Source: Bigelowiella natans CCMP2755
Taxonomy: Eukaryota; Cercozoa; Chlorarachniophyceae
Direction of reading: 5' to 3'
DNA length: 64,000 nucleotides
NCBI GenBank assembly: GCA_000320545.1
Contig: ADNK01000828.1
Location: 124,001 to 188,000, forward strand
Made by a program: the position numbers and the translations under genes. Positions 24,449 through 38,067 of the stretch are shown piece by piece (within the stretch, counting starts at the first letter, position 1; every line of letters starts with the position of its first letter). The notes under the pieces were generated by a model that ran no database searches, had not been told where the DNA came from, and saw only the letters and a list, made by a program, of their open reading frames with translations.

Positions 24449-25122
24449 TTCTAAGATGTTCATTCCATCATCATCACCAATGCGCCTATATGTACAAAGC
24501 AACCACTGACGATACTACTACTAGCAGTACCTCTCCATCTGAATCGTCTCACAAAAGTCAATAGCCTCGAAGTGACACCAGGCAATGATGATGACGATGA
24601 AGAACCGATGTTAACTACTACATTCGATGAGAATGGCGCGATGACCGACGACGACCTAAGAAGAGGTGTAAATAGAATAACAACATCCAACACAATTTAG
24701 CAGTCCAATCTATTTGATTGCGCGTACGTGAAAAGAAGCAAAGAAACAGCGAAAGAAGAGTAGTGACGCGATGTTGTTGATTGCTGTAATACATAGCTAC
24801 TATTATTATAATAATTATTATTGTTATTATTATTATCACTATTATTTGTTATTACTTATTTGATTATGACTTACCTACTACCGCTACTACTGCCAAACTC
24901 ATCGAGAGATAGGGGCATGTTCAGAAATCCTTGCATCCGAGGCTCTAACAACACCTATGATATATATTTATATATGTGGTTTTATACTACCATCTTCCAT
25001 TCCTTATACGCAGTAGTAATATCGATGAATGGATGATGATGACGATGATAATGATGATGATGATGGTGGTGGTGATGATGATGATTTTTATGCACGTAAA
25101 GATAAATACAATTTTGTAGGGG

Positions 25123-25164
<42 letters not shown>

Positions 25165-25597
25165 AATGAAATTGATGTACAAGGGATGCAGCATCATGCT
25201 GCTGCTTCATAAGCGATTTAGTGATGAATACTACTGCATTTATATGAAAATGGATGATAATAATAATGATGATAAGAATAGCAATTGCTAATCACAGCAG
25301 TAGATCACTTGCAAAAACAGCAGCAGCAGCAGCAGCAGCTACTGACCGCCATAATATCCTCATCGGCTTCGTCATCGACATGTAGCACAAACTTCCGCTA
25401 TTATTGGTTGCACACATCATTCATCCATTCATTTATTTATTTCCCACCAAAAATAAACATATTGTGTGTCAAGTTACTCACCCACTATGATGAGATCGGA
25501 AGAAGAGGAGGATTAAACTTGTTACCATTAATATCATTTATTCCCTCCTCCTCCTCCTCCTCCTCCTCCCCCCCTTCCTCCCCGGTTCTCCTCGATC

Positions 25598-25629
<32 letters not shown>

Positions 25630-26816
25630 GCTGTACCCGTCCATCCTCCTCTTCATCACTGTCTGAAGATGAGCTCGAGCTTTCCTCTCCTCCTCCTCCT
25701 CCTCCTCCTCCTCCTCCTCCTCCTACCTCAATTCCCCCTCCAGTAATAGCAGCATTGTCTAGATGATGATGGTGGTGGTGGTGATGGTGATGGTGATGCT
25801 GCTTGGAAGGAGATGGAACTCGTAGCAAGCCTGGAGGATGCTGCTGATGATGCTGATGATGATGCTGCTGCGGCGAGGGGCTTGGAATAGTTGTGCTACT
25901 GGCTGTACCTGCCCCACCAACAGCAGTACCGGAAGGCGAAACGGAGATATTCTGTTTATTAAAAAGAAGATGATGATAGGAAGAGGCAGCACTGTCTGTC
26001 ACTATGTAGTAGAAATATATTTTGTGCGAACTACGGGTAATATGCGACGAATACTACTTTGTTATCAGTAGCAGCATGCTGATGATGAGGAGGAGTTACT
26101 GCTACTGGAGAAGAAGGCGAATATGCAGAAGTCATCATCCCCTTTGTCGTCGTTGTCGTAGTCCTCTTCTTCTTAGGAGTTGAATGAGTCTGTTGTAGAG
26201 GGGGGGGGTGCTGAAGCATTCCTCCGTCCATAGCAGTAGTAAGAGTAGTAGTTGGAGCAGATGAGTATCTAAGGGGGATGATCAAGTCCGCGCCGCACAA
26301 CAACAGCAACAACAACAACAACAATAGTGCAAACACACACATAAAATCGTGTCAGCACAACGAGGAGAGAGTATGTTCATTATGATAATCATCATCACCA
26401 AACCACAGGAAGATGACGTTATCTCATCACGTAATTTGGAAAGATGAGTTGTCGCTCGATAATTAGAATAATAATAATGATGATGATGATAATTGTGGCA
26501 TTTGCTGTATGCTGCTGTACCATAGACAAAACAACAACCTATACATTTGAGGGGGTTCCAATAACATTTTGAGAGATTGCAGCCTCTTCTGCCAATACCT
26601 TTCCAAACAATAAGAATAAGAAAAAGAATAAGAATAATATCACTCTGAGTAGGAATTGGTGTGCTGCTCAAAGATGATGATAGGAGGAGGATGGGCATCA
26701 CACAGGTGATGGTGACTACTCATAATTCTGGGAGGCAGCCCTCATAATCTTCTTCTGCAGCGCAAATAACCTATTATTATCAGTAAGCAGCAGTGAACCA
26801 GGAAGCAGAGATTAAG

Positions 26817-26849
<33 letters not shown>

Positions 26850-26961
26850 TGGCATGCGGTAGTAGCATGAGCACAAACAAACTACGAGTCGAAGAACTTG
26901 TTTTTCAGCTACTACTACTACTTAACCAACAAATCAACAATAACACACACACTACATTGTG

Positions 26962-26993
<32 letters not shown>

Positions 26994-27319
26994 CTTCCAC
27001 AATTTCTTCTCCTGATATCAATACTACTACTTCTTCTTCTTCTACTACTACTACTACTACTCACTCCTCATCTTCTTCATCTTTGACTTCAATGTTTCTT
27101 GATATTCGCAGCACGGCAGGAGGTGGAAGAGCAGTGACATAGCACCCCTAATCATAATAATAATAATCATCATCATCATCATCATCAACAACAACATCGT
27201 GTGGTGCTGCGGTGTTATCTTATCATTCCTGAACCGTCATGTACTTATCGTATTTCATCCAGTTAGCATCGATTTATGTTCAATACAACACACACACACA
27301 CACACACACACACATGATA

Positions 27320-27359
<40 letters not shown>

Positions 27360-28640
27360 CGTTGCTGTTGCTACAGCAGTGATGAGGTTTTCGCCTAGAG
27401 AGAGCTGTTGTTATGATTGCAAGGAGGCGGTATCTATCAGTTGTCAGCAGCCATGAGGATGATAAATGGGTACGGTGGAATAACATAACAGACAAAAAAA
27501 GAAAGAGATAGAAGAGGATAAGGAGGAGGAGGAGGAGGAGGAGGAGGAGGAGGAGGATTATGGTAGAGTAGTAGATCAGCATGGATTTAATAATCAACGA
27601 TTCTATGAGACCTTTACTGTAAGACCGAAGGCAGCATTCAGTCCCAGCACACGCAACTGATACATATAAATTTATTGGTCAGAATGATGATGTCGTTGAT
27701 ATGATGATTAGACAGTACAATAGCAGTGTGATAGGAAATAATAGTATTACATGTCGTCCTTTGTACTTATAATGCATGTATACTCTTCACACTTCTTTCA
27801 GCTATGGAAAATAATCAACGTTTAAACCAGAACTAACTACAACAACAACGCCAGCAATTACTATCTACACCATTAATATTATATCATAAACAATAAACAT
27901 CAAACTAACCTTGTATATCAACTGCCGATATAAGTCGTATTGAATAAAGAGAATATTCTCGCTGACCTGATGATGACGATGAAGATAAGGACGATAACGA
28001 CAATTACACGGTTATAATATGGTGTAGAAATCACACCTGCATTGCCATTGGCTCTCCCTGTAGCTTGGAAAGATGACGGCACACTCTTGCTTCCACAAGT
28101 TGTCGTGAATCCCGAAGAATCAAAGGTAGCAATGGCGACGAAGAAGAAGAAGAAGAAGAAGCAAGATGGGGCGACGAGGGTGCGTCTCCTCTATGAGCAC
28201 CTCCAACACTATCAGCACCATTACCACCACTAGTTCTGGCAGTCGCAGTTGTAGGAGAAGAAGGTGTAGTGTTTGCATTAAAATTCAAACTAGATGATCT
28301 TGTCATCTTCCCTTTCTGCTGTGCTGCTGCCGCATAGTAAGGGTCAGGTGGAGGCACTACAGTAGATAGTACAGTTTCGGGCACACAATACCCCCTGTTT
28401 GAATGTTTGGTTGTTTGTTATTTAGTACAAGAAGTAGTATTAGAGGGGGGGGAGGAGGAGGAGGAGGAGATTGTGCTCACATCATCATGATGAAAGGTAA
28501 GAAACTAACCAAGAAATGACAAGCGACACCCAATAAGTACACATAGATATATGGGATAGTAGCATGTTCTTCTCCTACTCCTTATTATCTCTACTTCAGG
28601 TAGTACGTGCACACCAATTGTGTTTCTACGATTACTACCG

Positions 28641-28673
<33 letters not shown>

Positions 28674-28999
28674 ATACTAATAATAATGATTGTACTCGAG
28701 GCAGCATCTGCATCCTGCAAGAGAAGACTGAAACACACAGTAAAATCATAGCAGCCATCAGCATCTAGTCAAATATGAGGATGATGATACATGGTGCATA
28801 TCTTGTATGATGATGATGACGATAATGATGATGATGATGATGATGACAGTGAAGTAGTAGCAGCAGCAGGTAGTGGTGAGTATGATCAAAGCAGCTGCCA
28901 GTAGTAGTAGTAGCAGCAGTAGTAGTAGTAGTAGTAGTATATTGTTGACTGTTATACTATACCACCTTGGATAAGCCAGAACGTCTTGAAAACCTATCG

Positions 29000-29037
<38 letters not shown>

Positions 29038-29092
29038 GACTACTGTAATTCGTAGCATAGATGCGAGAGATTGGTTGATCTTATGGAAGAGA

Positions 29093-29127
<35 letters not shown>

Positions 29128-29884
29128 TTACGGGCTATGGAAGTAAGAACATGGAGGAAGTTGTTGTTGAGAGTAGTAGGCCCTGCTTTGATCATGAGTG
29201 CCACTCGCTTGAGATAGTAGAATGATAATAATAATAATAAGAAGAAGAATAAGAATAAGAATAAGTAGCAGTAGTAGGAGTAGTATAAGGAGGATATCAA
29301 TGATGACGATAATGGCAATCAAAAAGTTATTATATTTATGTTAATGCTGTTGTTTTGGTTGAGGATAAATATTGTTCATAGCCATCGTTAACCCTCTTTA
29401 TTACAAAGATAAGACTATAAGTTGTTGTTGTTTAAAATCTACGTCAAAGGCTAATGAGCTTCATTTATGTTATTTTATTACTCCTCATTATTCTTCTGCC
29501 TCGTGATCTTCTTCTCTTTTCATTTTCCGTGAGAATCTGATAGGAGAATACAGTCGGTGCAATGAATAGCACGACTACAACTAGCTAGTAGTAGTGACAA
29601 TATTATTAATAATAATAGTATTAAATATGAAAATAATATTCTGCAAAAGCAACTTAACGATGGGTCCTCTTCTCTTGATCATGATTCCTCGTCTCTTATC
29701 TTTGTGTTCGTTGGTGCTGTTGTCGTTATTACCCTTATTGCTGTTCCCGACGCAGATAGGATGCATACGTCGTCGTATATCGTGGCCCTCTCACAGTACC
29801 TAAGGCAGATGATGCAGCAGATAGCAGTAGCAGTAGCAGTAGCTATGAGAGGACTAATCTTCTATCTATCTTATGTGTGTTTGG

Positions 29885-29917
<33 letters not shown>

Positions 29918-31430
29918 CCATTAACAACAGCAGCAATAACATATACTACGTTTTGCAAGAAAGCATGGGCACTGTGATTCTGATTGAAATTGAAGATAAT
30001 TCGAATGATCGTGATGTTGATAGGTTTTATAATAATAATAATAATACCCCAGTACATGGGAGCACTGAAGCGATTGTGCATGAGATCTGGTGATGATATA
30101 AACACATAACATAATGATTAATAAACCCAACAACTCTATCTTGCCGTTGTCCTCCTCCTCCTCCTCCTCTTCCTTCTCCAACACACGAAGACAATCACTA
30201 CTGAGCCAGAGCAGGTACATACCTGATCTCGTCCCGCACCTCTGACCACCATTCATCCTAACGATATCATGTTGTTTGTTGTTGACGACGTAAAGAAGAA
30301 GAAGAAAATATGGATCATGAAACAATAACATCACAAGAAACAATAACATCACAAGGAGGAGGGAGGAAAAAGAAGGGGGGGGGGGGGGGGGGAGAGAATT
30401 GGTCCGACTCTCAAATCTTGCTTTGCTCTCTTTCCAGTGATGAGGCGCACTACACGTGCATTTACAGCCTATAAAAACAAAGTAACAATACATTAGAAGG
30501 CCTGGAGAAGAACATAACAACAATAAGAACAATGATAGCCATCACCACCACTTTCACCATTCTAGGATGTTGTCGTAGTCGTATTATGTGTACTGCTACT
30601 GCTACTGCTACTACTGTTACTACTACCCCTCCAAGCAGGTATTTTCCATTATCGGGAGGCAGTTGGTCAACCGTCAAAAATTCTACGGCAAATTTCTAAT
30701 GATAATGCATAAAACGAAGAGAAAGGATAGTCATCATCATCATCATCATCATCATCATCACATTTGTCTGCTTGCACACAGGACCAAACATTCCCGACAA
30801 CAACACATCGTTGTCTGTCATCATCATCGTTGTGGTCGCATAAAAATGATGATCTGATGCACCAAACCACCAATCATTTAAGCATTTCTCCTCCTCCTCC
30901 TCCTTCTCCTCCTTCACTGCTGCTGCTACTACTACTACTACTACTACTACTAGCCCTCTGGGTGAGTGAGAGAGGAGCCTTACGATAATACTAATATTAG
31001 CCTAATATTGCTCACACCAACCAGCTTACCAGCACCACCACCACTACTACTACTACTACCTGTTTCTCCTGTCTTCTTGACACAAGAGGCGAAGACCGAG
31101 GGAGGAGGGGAAAGAGTCCACTGTCTTCTCGATGCTGCTTTCGCTGTGTATTTTTGCACATGCTAGTTGTCAGATTGATCATAAGTACGATCAGTGATGT
31201 AGCAGCGTATGATGATGATGATGATGATGATAAATAACGACGAACGGTAATAGTACAATGTGATAAATACAAGCTGTATTATCTACTACAATGGAAACAA
31301 CAATGAGCAATACTACCTCCCCTCCTCTTGTTCTCTGCTTGTAATCTGTACTTCTACCGCCGCCGATTTTCTTGCTCTTTTTCACTTTATGCTCATCCAT
31401 TGCTTCGACTTTGCTGTTAGGGTATGGACT

Positions 31431-31465
<35 letters not shown>

Positions 31466-33249
31466 GAGTACATCATTATGTGACCTTGAGGACTTCATAC
31501 TATTATCACCAAACTAGTAGTACTAGTAGTAGTAGCAATACCTGAGTAACACTGCTGTACCATAGCCCCGTGCTATCACACCATGGGAGCCTGTTAGGTA
31601 AGTAGTAAGATCAGATCAATGCAATCAAACATTCAAGGATGATAATAATGATGATGATGATGATATTATCAATACTCTCCACAAGGACCTCGACGACACT
31701 GTTCTTCATCGTGCATGAATATTATTAATCATAATAGATGATGACTGACTCACAGGCTGATGCATCAAGGATGGATGGATGGATGGATGGATGGTCAAAT
31801 AGTAGAAAGATGTCTCGTAAGCTATTTTTACCTTCAAAGTCGATATCAAACCGATATCCAATCACGGAGTTGGCTCCTGCATATAACCGAAGAAATTATT
31901 GAGAAATATGGCAAAGAAAAGCTGCATGGTTGACTCGTTACTCTGTGAAGCTGCCTACTTTTTAACTTAATAAGAGCTCCTCCTCCTCCTCCTCCACTTA
32001 TCCACTATCATTAAATACTTTTACTAACTACAGAAGAAAACGACGCCCAATATGATGACAAAATGAATCACTCACTACTGAGGAAACCACACCTAAAGCA
32101 GAAGCTTTTCTGGAGATGTTCTGTTTCACCTGAATTATTGATGACACCGATGATGATGGTTGTGGAAGAGGATGAGGACGTATCTAAGAAAGTATCAAAA
32201 AAGATATCCATTATTTATAGATTTACGCATCTTGCTTACTTGCCCCGCCATTTGATAAAAAAGCAACTGTCTTGATTCATTTGTCCTGATTTGAACAATG
32301 TTTAAGCCATCGTCACATAAGCACCGAGCAAGATGATGATGATGACGACGACGACGACGATGATGATGACTATGCTGCTGCAACGTGGTGATGGGTTCTG
32401 TTGTAGCAGAAGGAGTACTAGTGACGATGTTCGTCTACTGATGCTGCTACTCTATGTAAAAGTGATGGTGATAGTGATGGTGGTGGACTGCTGTGTGAAT
32501 ACTGAGCAGTGATGGTTGTAGTTGTAGTAGTAGTAGTAGTAGTAGCAGTGCTAGTACAATTTACAAATGCTACTACTTCTACTTATCCTTTTCAAACGTT
32601 TTGTTATGTTATTTGCATTATTACTTTCGTGCACCGGATATAAGCCCTTGCCATCTGTGCTCAGGATCAGCACTCACAATCAACTCATCCACAAAACCAC
32701 AGTATCTACGTTGTTGTATTATCCAAATATCGTATTGTTTCATCTTCTCTTTAAGTTGATAATGTTCAGAATAAATAGAAGAAGAAACCTTGTAATATTA
32801 TAGCCTTCAATCAGAGATGCAGAGTAAAATTGTGGGCACAACCCTAAAATTGTGTTGGCGACGAAAACGACGACGGCAATTATGTTTTCAAGCAAATCTT
32901 TGCAATCATCAAACACCAACGACAAATGAATATAAATATAATTTGTCCTATAGATCAGCCAGCTGCCGACAGACCTGCAACTCGTTGCACACGTACTTGA
33001 ACATACAAATGGCCAACGATACCCTATATACCCACAAATCCTTGATGAAGAAATGAAGGACGAAGACCAAGAGGATCATCACCGCTTGAGCGGCAAACAG
33101 CACTAACCTACTCACTGCGTACCTTTAGAGTGTCATACACTGGAAACCATCCTTGAAGACGTTGGGCAGCTTTCTGTTGTCAGTTAAAAACAACAACAAC
33201 AACAACAACAACAATATATTAGCAGTGAAGTAACCGATTCAGTACAATC

Positions 33250-33297
<48 letters not shown>

Positions 33298-33822
33298 TAA
33301 GGTACGTCATCGCTGCTGATCATTGATTCCAAAGCGATGACCACTGTCCCGATGGGATCATTCGCAGTGAATGTATCCTAATGAGGAAAAAAAGCCCAGG
33401 GGGGGACACACCAGGAGAGGTGAGAACAGCAATAAGATAGAAAGAGGAAGACGATGACGATTAATACGACAACAACGCAAGGAGTCGAGAGAATGGAAGA
33501 ATAATTATACAATTACCTTGTCAAAAACTGTGAGTCTGAGCGGGTTTTCGTAGATTAAGGATTCATCCATGAGCTTAAAACGAAAGCTTTGGTTCCAAAC
33601 TGGATCGAGGCTATTGTAACAAATTCTTGTCTCGCGTTTCAAATTTTGATTGCTTCCATCCCCAAGGCGTATAAGAACGTATGCATCAGTCGTATTTCGG
33701 GTTGAGTCCATGACAGGAAGATTACGAGCGCCATAAACTCGCACCTAACAGATGATGATAAATTAGGGCGCGCTGTCGTGAAATGAATTAAATGTTTCTC
33801 CTACCATGACAAGAGCCGCCAT
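21553..33822 (-). CDS. C2CD5 (CDP138)-like C2-domain protein
   Basis: Orthologue-like of animal C2CD5, a Ca2+- and phospholipid-binding protein implicated in vesicle-plasma-membrane fusion. Exons read at the 5' end: 33805-33822, 33517-33744, 33306-33377 and one at about 33125-33175. They encode a C2 domain: VRVYGARNLPVMDSTRNTTD, LGDG, SLDPVWNQSFRF, FDKDTFTANDPIG, QGWFPVYDTLK, with the Ca2+-binding Asp positions present. Later exons match C2CD5 in order: NTILGLCPQFYSASLIEG (about 32805-32865), RTNESRQLLFYQMAGQ (about 32242-32300), GANSVIGYRFDIDFE (about 31832-31876), GVIARGYGTAVLLR (about 31540-31590), SKHLGRISVHIIRESFEEK (about 22255-22320), HELLAQIN (about 22030-22070), RAQVFAKGGNALLSYTLLEY (about 21779-21845) and SLSGDAV in the last exon (21553-21710). 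Between 22.5 and 31 kb, acidic/Gln/His/Ser-rich exons probably form the disordered linker, but their borders are uncertain. Introns are packed with microsatellites. Confidence 0.8.
22488..22543. repeat. compound (AT)n(GT)n microsatellite
   Basis: An AT run passes directly into about 15 GT units, in a C2CD5-like intron. Confidence 0.9.
23078..23136. repeat. compound (GAA)n(GA)n microsatellite
   Basis: A purine-only strand; on the transcript it gives a long pyrimidine tract. C2CD5-like intron. Confidence 0.85.
23835..23893. repeat. compound (CA)n(GA)n microsatellite
   Basis: Nine CA units followed by about 18 GA units in a C2CD5-like intron. Confidence 0.85.
24040..24098. repeat. (GAT)n microsatellite
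   Basis: Interrupted GATGAT array in a C2CD5-like intron. Similar GAT/CAT arrays recur at 12762-12799, 12847-12873, 26818-26849, 46708-46740, 52261-52296 and 53049-53083. Confidence 0.85.
27288..27355. repeat. compound (CA)n and (AT)n microsatellite
   Basis: A CA run (about 27288-27314) and an AT run (about 27324-27354) separated by a few bases, in a C2CD5-like intron. Confidence 0.85.
30375..30392. repeat. 18-base G homopolymer
   Basis: An uninterrupted run of 18 G, in a C2CD5-like intron (C-run on the transcript). Confidence 0.9.
33252..33294. repeat. (GT)n microsatellite
   Basis: About 21 TG units in the intron after the third C2CD5-like exon; AC on the transcript. Confidence 0.9.
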
Positions 33823-35184
33823 TACGGCTCGACTGTGTAATCGGAGAGTATGGCCAAGCTTGTGTGTGCGTGCTTATGTGTTCTTCCAAGAGTCTATGCG
33901 AGCACGAGAACGAATGTTGATCAGAGAGTGTATCTAGAGAAATTACACCTGTCTATAGAAGTATAATATCGGTAAAACATCTACTTTTTTTTTCCTATTA
34001 AACTCATATTACTTCTTCGCGGTGGTAGTGGTTAATGGTTGTTTATAGCAGTGAGGAGCTATCACTGAAACATCTGCACTTTTTGTTCCATTTTGCCAAG
34101 AAGCCTTTGATGCTCCTGACATGCTGCATGCCAATGTCATCATTTTTCATTGCTCGTCGCACGTTTCTTTGTTGAGTGTTTGTTTGTTTGTTCGTGCAGA
34201 GCAGCAGGGATGTGACATCAAGTGTTCAATGCTCAAATCACAATTGGTGCCTGCGCATGCGGCGACCATGTCGATGCAAAGTTCAGTTCAATCAACTCAC
34301 TTGAAATCGTCACAAAATGGCAGTGCACAACTGCAGGGCTCTCGTTCATTGTCTTTTCACACACTTTGCTCCTCAGTTTTGTTCCTGGGTTCTGCACGCA
34401 CCAGCGCACGCTGCAACGTGCCGTCCTGGCGTGGACTGGCTGCACGTCAGCATGGCCTGATTGCCCGATTTCCAAAGTTGTTCTGCGAAAACGTGCAACG
34501 TCGTGGTCACCTCACGTTCGTTGACTTCCGTGCGACCCTCGTCACGAAGTCCAGAAGTGCTGGAAAACGTGACACATGCAAGCTGCTTTGTGTGATCGTG
34601 AGAGAGTGGCACCAGCAGCAGTGAAGCTCTGATGCCACACGTTCGACAACGACCGCCGCAGCTAGGCAGGCCAGCTAGCCAGTCTAGCAGTGCGAGCACA
34701 GCGAAGTGAACGACAGAAAAGTGCGCAATGAACGATGGAATGCGGCTGTGCGCACGCCGCTGGAACCAGCTGCGTTCGTGCAATGACAACTAGCTAGCTA
34801 GGTGCTGCACACTGGCACAATGCGCAACGTGAATGGCAATGTGTATGAGTGTGACGCATGCCTCTTTGAATGACAAAGGTTCGTCACTGCTAGTGCGGTA
34901 CCTAACACAGGCATGGGTTAATGTGCAAGCCTAGCAATCGATGAAATAGATAGCACATCTGACATCATGTCTGCTACTCGATTGTGCTTTGTTTGAATGC
35001 GATCATATGATTTAGCTCGACAAAACTAATCAATAGTTATGGCATGTTTTCGTTGTGATGAAGTAATGAGCGTAAGATGAGGCTGAAAGATAGTGTGCTT
35101 TATCATGCTAATCAAATCTACTACTAGATTAGATCCCTGGGGGGTTGCGCATGATGGATAGCAGTTGACTTATCATCTGCATCT
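33823..35184. other. spacer between C2CD5-like and antiporter genes
   Basis: No supported gene, despite open frames at 34121-34624 and opposite. The stretch 34230-34900 is unusually GC-rich and full of GTGCA/TGCAC and GCTAGC words (e.g. 34663-34690, 34788-34801). It must hold the promoter of the C2CD5-like gene and the 3' end of the antiporter transcript. Confidence 0.4.
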
Positions 35185-37987
35185 TTAATCTTTCTTATCA
35201 CCGTTTAGGGACAGAGGGTTGCCTTTTACATCTAAGTCAGGGAGTGATTGGTGCGAATTCAAATTCCGCTCCCAGATTCTCATCTCTTGTAAAGTGTTCG
35301 AAATGGACGGGAACAATGTTTTTTTCGACAAAGCAGCGGCTAACAGAAGCTGCTCTGCTTGGGCATCGGGAGCATTCAGAACGATAACATCTGGTGGGAG
35401 TCCAGATGCAGCTCCATGCCGGCTTCGAGCACGCAATCTTCCATCCCCATCTCCATCTTCAGGTTCATCGAGTGTTTGTAATATGACACGGCAGTCAGGC
35501 ATTTCTCCGTTGATATGTATGGCAACTTCCTTCGCAACACGGTAATTCAAGAACACGACGAGAACTTTTACCTCGTCAGTAATCATTTTGCTGACATACT
35601 CAAGCAATTTTGTGACTTCACCGCTATTTAGGTCGCCGCTTTTATCTTTACCGTCTTCTTCGTCTTGTTGTCCTGTGGTAGATACTCTCTTGCTAGCATC
35701 GAGAAACATGCATTCCCATCCGACCTGTCCAAGTCCCTTCATGGCCCTTCGCACCATGCTGGTTTCTTTCATAGCTAAGACAACTACTTTCCCTCTTCTC
35801 CGTGGCGGTTGTCTGCCAGCTTCTGCCAATGTCCAAAGAGCATGTTTAAACAAAGGAGGGCCCACCACCTGGTTCAAGACTACCATTGCCACGATCAGTG
35901 TTGCAAAATCCGCTCCCCATTCAGGAAATTGGCCGTGGACTTTTTTGGCCAACCCTAGGGCCACACCAGCCTGTGTGACGTACGCATACCAAGCCATCTT
36001 ATTGTGATGGTTTGGTTCATTTGCAATCCACCCTCCAAGAAATGCGCCGCATATCAGGCTTCCAATTCTCACCACGAAAAACAGCATGGAGATGCCGAAG
36101 GTATTCCCAAATGAATCAAGTCCGAGAGAAGCACCAACCAGGGTAAAGAACATCACATACATCACCTGCGCGGTTCTATCCAGAATCTCATGGAATTGTT
36201 TGCTGTAAGGTGTGTGGTTTGCTATCGTGTATCCTGCCACCATAGCTATGATAAGAGCGTCCAAGAGGTCATCATCGTAGTGATCTAGAATGAAAACTAG
36301 AAGTCCAATGGCAAGAAGTATGACAACTTGTGCATGGTGGATGTATGCAGTGTATTTGCACTGCCCTAACCTAGAAGGCCACCACCAGAGGGCATAAGGG
36401 CAGATAAATTTGCCCATAAAAGCCCCTAACAAGCTCGAGAGGATCAACCGTGCTATAGACTTTCCAAATATCTCGGTTGAGTTCTTGCCATTGTCGAATT
36501 GACTGCTTGCAATTAGATTGTTCACTGCAAACATGAAAATAACCAGAACATCCATGACGCATGTGACCGCCATTGTTAGCACTGTAAAGGGGCCTGAGGC
36601 CCTTAAGTCATCAATAATAGCGATAGCTGAAGACGGAGACCTTGCGCAAGCCAGAGTACCAACAAGTATAGCTACCCCTCCCTGCTGTGATGCTGTGAGA
36701 TCTTTTGTGAATTCAAGATCCGGGGAGATCAACACCATGACGAGAGTCACCATCGAAAATGTAAACAGCACCAGACAGAGAGTCACCGTGATAATGCTCC
36801 GCCCTAAATCAAATCAATCAAGGTTTGACGATGAGATTGCTTCCATTTTACTCAATTGTTTGGCACCTTCATATGTACAACCGAGAGAGATGATTACAAC
36901 TAAAAGCTAGCTACCTCTGAAAATATATGACTTAAATTGCTATTTTTTGGTCCTTTCGAACGTTTACCTCCTACTATGGGTTTGGAGCCCGCAGCAAAAG
37001 CAATATATGCCAGAGAAACCTTATAAAGCGTGGAATTATCACGTCTTTAATCATGATAAAGTAACGATGATATTGATGGTGACAATGAAAATTTCTAGAC
37101 CATTTTGCTTATAATTCTCCCGTTAACTAGCTCTCAATGTCGTCGTCCTCAATTACTTCCATTGACAACTAATCACCCGTACCCGCCCAAAAACCCACCC
37201 AGCACCTTGTCAATAACATCTAAGTTCCTAATCTCGTCCTCCGGAATAATGCCGAGACAGTATCCTCCCGCAAGCACACCTTGCACCAATCAGACAAATT
37301 TTGAATGAGAGAGAAACTAGCTTCGAGGACTTCCCCCTTCCTCCCTCCCTCCCTATTTCAACAACTAAATGGTGTTAATACCAACGCCAATATACGCTGT
37401 GATCTTGGGCAATCCAACCTGTGAGCGCAGTATGGTATATCATCGGTTGGTGCTGGTGCTGGTGGTGTTTCACATTAGCTTCGATATAAATTTAGAATAA
37501 TACAATTTCGAATAACTGGTTAAATCATTTGATTGGTGGCACCTTTGGGGCGACATTGCCCATGACCCATGACGCAATAGCAACAATGGCGTACCTTAGT
37601 TGTTGTTGTACATCTTTTGTCATAACAATTGCTAAATGGATAGTAAATCAAACCGCCTACCCTAGTATCAGGCGAATGCTAGGATTTCCGAACACATTAA
37701 TATTTTCGCAGGTATCTCCGTCAAATCCAACAGGGCATTGGCAGGTCATTGAATCCGTGCAGAAACCATCGTTCTTGCATTCATTCTCGCAAATGGCTGT
37801 TTACCAACATATTTCAGATTTCAAAACAGATAGGTTAGATTGTCGTTAGAACATACGGGTTTCGCAATTGGATCCGGAATATCCCGAGTTGCAGACGCAC
37901 GTTGAATTTTGCAGACTTCCGTGTCCATTACAATCGACTACAGAAAAAGAAGAACACACAGATGAAGGAAGCAAAGGGGCGGATTCA

Positions 37988-38023
<36 letters not shown>

Positions 38024-38024
38024 T

Positions 38025-38067
<43 letters not shown>

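Noticed and set aside
34121-34624. 167-residue open frame on the plus strand between C2CD5-like and antiporter genes
   Set aside because: GC-rich spacer with frames open on both strands, no recognisable domain, unusual codon content and no splice context.
35219-36910. Plus-strand open frames inside the antiporter exon
   Set aside because: Antisense shadows of the long 3' antiporter exon, whose minus-strand frame has clear transporter motifs.
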